Shown piece by piece: positions 58,745-64,000 of a stretch of 64,000 nucleotides of DNA; the first letter of the stretch is position 1, and the number at the start of each line of letters is the position of its first letter. The position numbers and the translations under genes are program-made. This DNA is from Paracoccaceae bacterium (GTDB lineage: Bacteria > Pseudomonadota > Alphaproteobacteria > Rhodobacterales > Rhodobacteraceae). The notes below the pieces were generated by a model, which ran no database searches, was not told the DNA's origin, and saw nothing but the letters and a program-made list of their open reading frames with translations. The DNA lies in contig JAPORQ010000066.1 in assembly GCA_026710155.1 (NCBI GenBank), positions 1 through 64,000 on the forward strand, in the 5' to 3' direction.

Positions 58745-60142
58745 ATGAACCAGAAACGGGTAGTTGTTATAGGTGCCGGTACGTCGGGATTAGTGGCAGC
58801 ATATACCCTTAAGAAGAAGGGTATAAACGCAATTGTTCTTGAGGCAAATGAACGTGCGGGAGGACGTCTTGGAGGTGACCGCGTCGGTGATTTCCATTTG
58901 GATGAGGCTGCCGATTGGTTCACTCAATCTCATGATGTTGCACTGGAGGTGTGCGACGAGCTCGGCTTGCCGATGATGGTAGCTGGGCAAACTGCAGGTT
59001 GGCATCGTCGCGGGAAGTTTCTGGTTACTTACCACGCTGATGTCAAGCCACTCACGGTTATGCGGAACATGAAGGCGATGGCTCAACTGGGTCTATTTTC
59101 TCCGCGTTCGCTCATGGCTCTGTCCAAGATAACCGGTAGGATTACGCGCCAAAGAAGTTATCTTAGTTTTGCAAGCGATGCACATCCTGAAGAAATAGAT
59201 ACAGGCGAGCTTTTCGTGGATTACATGGCTAGAATCGGAGCACCTGAGGATTTGGTCATGGTCATTCGGCGCTTCATGGAAAACGCGATGGGTGATTTCG
59301 AGAAGATGAGTGATATCCAAGTGTTTGCATTCTTGGCACAGATTCTCACGAAGGGCCATCAGTTGCGCGTACCTGAAAAAGGGATTGGATCAATTGTACA
59401 CGCTTTGGTGGCCCGTATTGGAGACAGTATTCAGTTCTCTACTCCTGTGAAGCAAATCGAAATCAATGACGGGCAAGTCTCCGGAATTATTGTGGAAGGA
59501 GACACCATTGAGGCAGACGCAGTGATCTGTACGACCACGAGCACAATTGCTAGCCAGATCATTCCCGAATTGCCGGTGCCCATTCGAAAGGCAATGGATA
59601 AGATTTCTTATTCTGTAGGTTGCAGGGTGGTGATAGGCCTTAACCACCGTCCGCTTCCGCCGGGTTGGACTGCTGTTTTGTATCCAGAAGACAGGACTCC
59701 GCTTATTTTGGACCGATCATACTATTTGCAAGCTTGTGTTCCACCGGGATCAGCAACGCTGGACTTGATGGTCGGCACGGACCGCGCCAGGGAATTGCTT
59801 GCACTAGATGATGATGAAATTAAGCATCAATTGCTTGCAGATGCGCGCCGCAAGGCACCCCCGGGGTCAAATCTTCCAGCGGATGACGAAGGTATATTCA
59901 CCAGGGTTTACCGCTGGCCGGAAGCGATGGCTATCACACCCCCGGGAGCGCTCAAAGAAATGTCGGAAGCCCTACGCAACCACGGTAGAGACATCCCGAA
60001 TCTGTTCCTGGCCGGGGAGTATACACGTATGCCTTCCATCAACGGCGCTATGGCGAGTGGTCGAGATACTGCCCATGCGGTGGTGAATTATTTAATGAGG
60101 GATAAGAGCTCCTCCCAAAAACGGGGATCTTCGCCGGATTGA
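58745..60142 (+). CDS. FAD-dependent amine oxidase/desaturase-superfamily protein
   Basis: 465 residues. N-terminal dinucleotide fold VVVIGAGTSGLVAAY, then LEANERAGGRLGGDR. The C-terminal FAD motif is NLFLAGEYTRMPSINGAMASG followed by an AHAVV helix. The superfamily covers monoamine oxidases, protoporphyrinogen oxidase and carotenoid or squalene desaturases such as HpnE. Which it is cannot be settled, but linkage with squalene synthase favours a desaturase or oxidase of the same lipid. ATG 58745 follows a GGATCCAA stretch; GTG 58742 is also possible. Confidence 0.8.
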   Translation: MNQKRVVVIGAGTSGLVAAYTLKKKGINAIVLEANERAGGRLGGDRVGDFHLDEAADWFTQSHDVALEVCDELGLPMMVAGQTAGWHRRGKFLVTYHADVKPLTVMRNMKAMAQLGLFSPRSLMALSKITGRITRQRSYLSFASDAHPEEIDTGELFVDYMARIGAPEDLVMVIRRFMENAMGDFEKMSDIQVFAFLAQILTKGHQLRVPEKGIGSIVHALVARIGDSIQFSTPVKQIEINDGQVSGIIVEGDTIEADAVICTTTSTIASQIIPELPVPIRKAMDKISYSVGCRVVIGLNHRPLPPGWTAVLYPEDRTPLILDRSYYLQACVPPGSATLDLMVGTDRARELLALDDDEIKHQLLADARRKAPPGSNLPADDEGIFTRVYRWPEAMAITPPGALKEMSEALRNHGRDIPNLFLAGEYTRMPSINGAMASGRDTAHAVVNYLMRDKSSSQKRGSSPD

Positions 60143-60347
60143 AAATCGGTTATACTGGTTTGGGGCAAAGAGGACATTAAGGCCGATGCATTGTTATGAG
60201 TGACATTGTTGTTTACCCCTATAATTGTCTTGTTACTCCTTGGCTTTCTCACTTTTTTCCATTGATGTAATTTTTGAAAAACCTCTTGAAATTTCAACTT
60301 AGTGCCACAAATCAATGTTCACCACAAAACAGCAAAAGGTAGAATCC

Positions 60348-60614
60348 ATGGCCAACTCTCGCCAGGCAAAAAAAAGGGCACGTCAATCCGCGGCCCGCTT
60401 CAAGGTAAATCATTCACGGCTCATGCGAGTAAGAACCTTCATCAGAAAGGTTGAAGAGGCAATAGCCGCGGGTAACCATGAGGAAGCCAGATCAGCCCTG
60501 CATGAGGCACAGAGTGAAATAATGTGCAGTGTCTCAAAAGGGATTATGCATAAAAATACCGCCAGTCGTAAGGTTTCCAGGCTTTCCCGCAAGGTTAAAT
60601 TGCTTGTTGCCTAA
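60348..60614 (+). CDS. rpsT: 30S ribosomal protein S20
   Basis: 88 residues starting [18 protein letters not shown] with the highly basic S20 helix; [16 protein letters not shown] is the conserved C-terminal segment. ATG 60348 is the family start. In many alphaproteobacteria dnaA follows rpsT; here it does not, so the locus has been rearranged. Confidence 0.97.
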   Translation: MANSRQAKKRARQSAARFKVNHSRLMRVRTFIRKVEEAIAAGNHEEARSALHEAQSEIMCSVSKGIMHKNTASRKVSRLSRKVKLLVA

Positions 60615-61149
60615 GCATGCCCCTCCGCCCCTCCTTATACTGAATTTCTTACAGGGGAAATAGTTAGACTCTCACTTAATAGAATCTGGAAATATCCAAT
60701 TCCTTGCCAAGTCCAACATTTTTCCAGAGAAAGCCTTGTTTTCAAATTCTACCAATCCCAAAAAAGATGGTAAAAATGAGGTTGTAAAATAATCTATTTT
60801 GGATGCCTTATTTGTATTCCTGAACCAAGCCGGCAAGTCAACTTCCTGCCATATCTAAATAACGAGCTCTTCCTTGAAGAGACAAGGCAGTATATCTTCC
60901 CTCGTGTATGTTTAGTTTTGCTTGATTTTGGAGGGCATATATTTCCACCATGATAATCAACTTCATCCCTGAGCGGTTTAGTGCTCCGGTTTCTATAGAT
61001 TCCAGCCAGCCATTTTGTTTAGGGCATTATATACATAAATAAAATGGGGATTGCATACTTGTATACACAAGCCTAAAGCGATCAATCCACCAGTTTGTCA
61101 AGATGGCATTCAAACTGCCCCTGCCTCTTCTTCAACCCCTGAAACATCT
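60615..61149. other. Intergenic region after rpsT
   Basis: About 530 AT-rich bases. I find no gene, no dnaA and no cluster of DnaA boxes. Confidence 0.5.
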
Positions 61150-61279
61150 GTCCGGTCAGCACATCGGGCGTTTTCGACGCGGTAACACAACAAGCTGCCC
61201 GGCCATGAGCATGGCCACCAGCGCGGTAATGAGAGCGGCTGATCTACTGGGGGGGGGGTGAACCCGGTCAATCTTTCAT
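61150..61279 (-). pseudogene. Exported-protein leader relic with a C10 tract
   Basis: On the minus strand, AAAGGAGAAACAC precedes ATG 61279. The sequence is ATGAAAGATTGA; adding one C after ATGAAA would restore MKRLTGFTP. A run of ten C (61249-61258) follows; with eight or eleven the frame gives SRSAALITALVAMLMAG, a signal-peptide core. The frame then ends after about 15 residues, so the mature protein is gone. A TTGACA box at 61371-61376 and TATGAT at about 61346-61351 lie upstream, echoing the 46171 promoter with a longer spacer. Confidence 0.6.
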
Positions 61280-61634
61280 GTGTTTCTCCTTTCAGGTTGC
61301 CAGCAGGTACAAAGATAGAAACCGGCAGGCTTCAATGACTTGGCCATCATATCGCACAAAAACCGGTTCGTGTCAAATGCTGAATCAGCCTGGTTTCCTG
61401 GACCGGAATTGGCCGGGAAATGCCCTTGACCCCATGGTCATGGGAAACACCCTTTCACAAGTTCAATGGGTGCAGATCCGGTGGTGCGGCAGATTCAGGC
61501 TTGCATCAGGCCATCACAAGCGTTTTCGGCCCATGTCCATTTTCCGCTTTTGGGCGTGGAACGGTCATGCCGGCCTCTTTTGGAAGGTCCGGGAAGGCCA
61601 CAGATTGCAGCCCTCAACACCAGAGAGTGAAGAC

Positions 61635-62121
61635 CCGGCCTGTCATGATTGTGAATGCCAGCGCAATGGAACGGCCAACCTGTTCATGCCTCATGCTCCC
61701 CTGGAAGGCTGGCGGCATGTCAAGGTTGCGGACCGCCGGACCAGGAGGGACTTTGCCGGGGTATTGCAGGACCTTGCGGATGTCCACTTTCCCGGCAGGA
61801 GGATTGTCCTGGTCATGGACAGCCTGAACACCCACAGGCTGTCGACCCTGTACGAAACCCTTGAACCCGGGGAAGCGTCCCGCCTGTTTCAAGGGTTCGA
61901 GGTTCATCATGCCCCGAAGCACGGCAGCTGGCCGGACATGGCCGAAATGGAGATGAATGTCCTGTCCCCACAGTGTCTGAGGCAGCGCATGCCGGACCGG
62001 GAAACGATGAGTGGGGGCCTGGGAGGATGGTCGCAATGAAGAAGCGGCGACGACAGACTGGCGGTTCCGGGCGGAGGATGCACGGATGAAACTGAAGTCA
62101 CCCTACCCATCAAATCTATAA
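61635..62121 (+). mobile_element. IS630-family transposase, C-terminal relic
   Basis: Reads GTANLFMPHAPLEGWRHVKV, ADVHFPGRRIVLVMDSLNTH, then FEVHHAPKHGSWPDMAEMEM, the second Asp and the Glu region of the IS630 DDE domain. The N-terminal HTH and first Asp are missing. A frameshift near 62030 separates the last segment (TDWRFRAEDARMKLK), whose stop is 62119-62121. GGCGGGATACTAG directly after the stop is probably the element's terminal repeat. It could once have mobilised small elements in this genome, but its ends differ from the MITE ends. Confidence 0.8.
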
Positions 62122-62145
62122 TGGCGGGATACTAGTTTGCTTAAA

Positions 62146-62586
62146 TCAGGGATTATAACCTGCTGTATTGTTGGTATTAACCTGAATGTTGTCTAATTTG
62201 TTTCTTATTTCATCCACATCATCTTGTAGATCCTCGATTTCATTTTGTATATTAGAAACTCGCTCCGTTAAAATACCCAATTCATTTTTGTTTTCTCCTA
62301 CCTTATCAATAATTTTTAGTGATTGGCCATGGAGCTCTTTCGATTGGCCTTGGAGTTCTTTTGTTTCAATTCTTAATTCAGCAGTCTCAATTTTTACGTC
62401 ACCAATTTGAGAAATTATCCAAAAAGCTGCTCCGAAAACCGCTATGACGGTAGTAAATCCGAGTCCCATTACTTGGGCATTAGATCTAAACCATTTCCAA
62501 CGATCCTTTTTCGGAGGATCGGGTTGAGGATTGGTTTTGGGGGATGGCGATGGTACGGCTATATTCCGCTTTATTTGATTAGTCAT
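62146..62586 (-). CDS. Membrane-anchored coiled-coil protein
   Basis: 146 residues: a Pro-rich N-terminus (PSPSPKTNPQPDPPKKD), one membrane helix (VMGLGFTTVIAVFGAAFWII, about 39-58) and a long C-terminal coiled coil with repeats (ELRIETKELQGQSKELHGQS) and acidic heptads. The start overlaps the stop of the next gene as ATGA, implying coupling. Architecture mirrors the 1119-1382 protein in reverse order. Function unknown. Confidence 0.65.
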   Translation of the reverse strand: MTNQIKRNIAVPSPSPKTNPQPDPPKKDRWKWFRSNAQVMGLGFTTVIAVFGAAFWIISQIGDVKIETAELRIETKELQGQSKELHGQSLKIIDKVGENKNELGILTERVSNIQNEIEDLQDDVDEIRNKLDNIQVNTNNTAGYNP

Positions 62587-62849
62587 TTGTCACCTGACAA
62601 ATAATCCCATAAATCTGAGGTGGCGTAACCCGAATATGAGTTATCACATGGAATAACTATACCAGTAATATCTTGATAATCACCAACATCTGTAAATCCA
62701 ATTTTGTCTGCTACAAATCTTGAATTACCGGTAGACCTGACAAAATAAATTCTTGGTGATTGTGAAATATATGGTTCTGGGTCAATTAATCTAATCCGAT
62801 TAATAAAGTCTTTTGGTGGTTCGATGAACGGGACAACTGCGAAAATCAT
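62583..62849 (-). CDS. Small conserved protein of unknown function
   Basis: 88 residues. The segment RIYFVRSTGNSRFVADKIG and the ending GIVIPC...SGYATSDLWDYLS fit a pattern I recall from small bacterial proteins (a FV strand, an LG/IG turn, and a terminal Y.G.A..DLW.WL motif) of unknown role. It is co-translated with the coiled-coil membrane protein by an ATGA overlap. A divergently oriented broken gene lies 19 bases away. Confidence 0.55.
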   Translation of the reverse strand: MIFAVVPFIEPPKDFINRIRLIDPEPYISQSPRIYFVRSTGNSRFVADKIGFTDVGDYQDITGIVIPCDNSYSGYATSDLWDYLSGDK

Positions 62850-62868
62850 AGCCTAACTTCTTATTTCC

Positions 62869-63078
62869 ATGACTTACAATACTTCATTTAAAGAAAAATC
62901 ACCAAGATTTAAATGGAAAATATTTGAATTATTTAAATAAATCCTTGAAAAAACCAGCCAATATATAATTGAATCATGGGTTAAAATAATAGAAAATAAA
63001 GAAGGATCAGCGGTTAATGCCAAAGAGAAAAATTGGCTAGGAGATTGGGTAAACAAGTATATAGTTCCCTATTGGTAA
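62869..63078 (+). pseudogene. Small open frame split by TAA
   Basis: One frame of 69 codons interrupted by TAA at 62938-62940: MTYNTSFKEKSPRFKWK... before, and TSQYIIESWVKIIENKEG... WLGDWVNKYIVPYW after. Continuity of frame and composition suggests a recently broken small gene, not recognised. Confidence 0.4.
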
Positions 63079-63097
63079 TCAACAAGTCGAAGCATCT

Positions 63098-63799
63098 TTA
63101 CATAAGTGTAATTTCGCTTGATGGAATGGATAGTCTCTTTGTCAGAAGAGACCAGTTCCTCATTGTAGCCATGACTTCTTGAACGATTGCATGAGTACGC
63201 TCTTTCCCTACACGAAAGTAATTTGCCATACTCATCACGAGATTCAAATCATGAGAGCCTGAATCATAAGTCACAAAAACAATAAAAATGATGCTGTTTG
63301 ATCTGAAATTCAGAACTGACTTGGAACCGAAAATGGTTTTTTGTCTGGAAATCTATTTAATTTGCTACATTTTTGGACTTATGGAACAGGCTCTCAGCCT
63401 TTCCCATTGGGGTGCAGCCATACCTGCCCGATCACTTAAAAAGTGATGTGTCGTCTGATAAACAAAATCGTATAGAACCCATACGATGAGCATCAAATAC
63501 ACCTAGCAAATAGTCGGAACCCGTCAATGTTCGTACATTTTGTTTTTCCACTTTTGCTTGTAGTGCTTCACGACGTTGCATGGGTACGCTGCCTCATTGA
63601 TCAGGAGCAGAATCCAAAAACAAGCCAAAATGGTCTCGATCATCAGGTGCGTATTGAGGGTCTGAAGTACAATCCTAGATCGGGACCAAGGGTCAGTAGG
63701 TGGGGTTTTCAACCATGCTTGATCATATTCGAATGAAAAAACCACCTCGCCGCTGGAGAGCCTAACACAAGCAGTTCCCATTAAATATGGATTACTCAT
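63098..63799 (-). pseudogene. HipA-like toxin relic split by a MITE-like element
   Basis: From 63799 leftward: CVRLSSGEVVFSFEYDQAWL (HipA N-terminal domain), then, after a frame change, DHFGLFLDSAPDQ, a TGA, REALQAKVEKQNVRTLTGSDY and GVFDAHRMGSIRF, as in HipA. The MITE at 63255-63393 interrupts it. Beyond the MITE, LVMSMANYFRVG, HAIVQEV and SIPSSEITLM match the HipA C-terminus. The kinase core between is missing. It is dead. Confidence 0.75.
63255..63393 (+). repeat. MITE-like element, copy 4
   Basis: 139 bp, GAGCCTGAATCATAAGTC ... GACTTATGGAACAGGCTC. With flanks the ends form TGAGAGCCTG/CAGGCTCTCA. Very similar to copy 2 inside (ATGATGCTGTT, AGAACTGACTTGGAA, TTTGCTACATTT). Sits within the hipA relic. 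Confidence 0.88.
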
Positions 63800-63856
63800 G
63801 CAACGTCAATGAGCACGGACCTGAATTACCTTTTGTGAATGTTTTTTTTCTTGCGA

Positions 63857-64000
63857 TTAATTTACCCTCTTGGGTACACGTTTTTTCGTATGAGTTAATT
63901 CGGCATCTTGCAAGCGTCGCCCCAATGGATTTTTGTCCCGAGTAGCAGTAAATCCTTTTCCAGTGCCAAACAAAACAATACACTCGCATATACCCCAATT
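63857..64000 (-). CDS. Partial gene at the window edge, possible HipB-like antitoxin end
   Basis: The frame open to the window end reads TGKGFTATRDKNPLGRRLQD and ends KKRVPKRVN. It lies just upstream of the hipA relic, where an antitoxin is expected, and has the basic tail common in small regulators. Too little is visible to assign a family. Confidence 0.3.
   Translation of the reverse strand, partial: NWGICECIVLFGTGKGFTATRDKNPLGRRLQDAELTHTKKRVPKRVN

Noticed and set aside
60615..61149. Replication origin or dnaA next to rpsT
   Set aside because: No dnaA coding sequence and no cluster of DnaA boxes.
1..64000. CRISPR array
   Set aside because: No regularly spaced identical repeats and no cas genes; the repeats seen are dispersed elements with inverted ends.
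1..64000. Stop-codon reassignment (TAG or TGA read as Trp) to explain in-frame stops
   Set aside because: TAG breaks occur at 9027 and 10664 and TGA at about 50320, but the same operon also has indels and a deletion, and intact genes end normally at TGA, TAG and TAA.

Overview
The window looks like a chromosomal piece of an alphaproteobacterium with moderately AT-rich DNA. This is inferred from family content and gene order: aminotransferase-ftsK-lolA with xthA and an OmpR-type regulator nearby; DUF3576-leuS-lptE-holA; pmbA-DUF4170-lpxK; and mutY facing a DUF721/dsbA pair. LptE, LpxK, LolA and several signal peptides and lipoboxes indicate a diderm with LPS. Pseudogenes, toxin-antitoxin relics, a transposase relic and a small inverted-repeat element family suggest a genome that is decaying and reshuffling.

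Layout. 0-2.5 kb: an intact-looking MntA/HepT pair, a small coiled-coil membrane protein and a truncated DNA methyltransferase. 2.5-6.8 kb: an intact FbpABC-type ABC importer, probably for iron(III). 7-11 kb: an imelysin / di-haem oxidoreductase / imelysin / DUF1513 operon in which every gene is broken, including a deletion that fuses two of them. 11.5-19.5 kb: xthA, response regulator, aminotransferase, ftsK and lolA, with an AbiEii-like toxin relic inserted before lolA. 20-21.7 kb and 30.7-32.2 kb: two related AAA ATPases, the first frameshifted. 21.8-43.9 kb: mostly housekeeping genes (lytic transglycosylase, ribA, L,D-transpeptidase-like protein, yggS, leuS, lptE, holA, pmbA, lpxK, dsbA, mutY, tRNA-Arg) and a selenium pair, selU and a fused selD, whose 3' ends overlap. 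44-60 kb: an accessory region centred on isoprenoid chemistry. 60.3 kb to the end: rpsT, then IS630, HipA and other relics.

The most interesting stretch is 44.3-60.1 kb. On one strand it carries a decayed squalene-synthase copy, a DUF2236 (rubber-oxygenase-like) haem protein, a periplasmic LolA-like protein, an outer-membrane barrel, an intact squalene synthase, a cytochrome P450 whose I-helix lacks the usual acid/alcohol pair, an RND/MMPL exporter and an amine-oxidase-superfamily flavoprotein. I infer a pathway that makes, oxidises and exports a triterpenoid or related lipid. No squalene cyclase or epoxidase is visible, so the product is unknown.

A second theme is a dispersed family of small exported-protein genes (46.2, 50.4 and 61.2 kb). 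They share a promoter and leader layout, and two carry a 10-base C tract just after the start codon. All three are out of frame as sequenced, which suggests phase variation or loss through slippage. A third is a MITE-like element of about 130-140 bp present four times, once inside a hipA relic.
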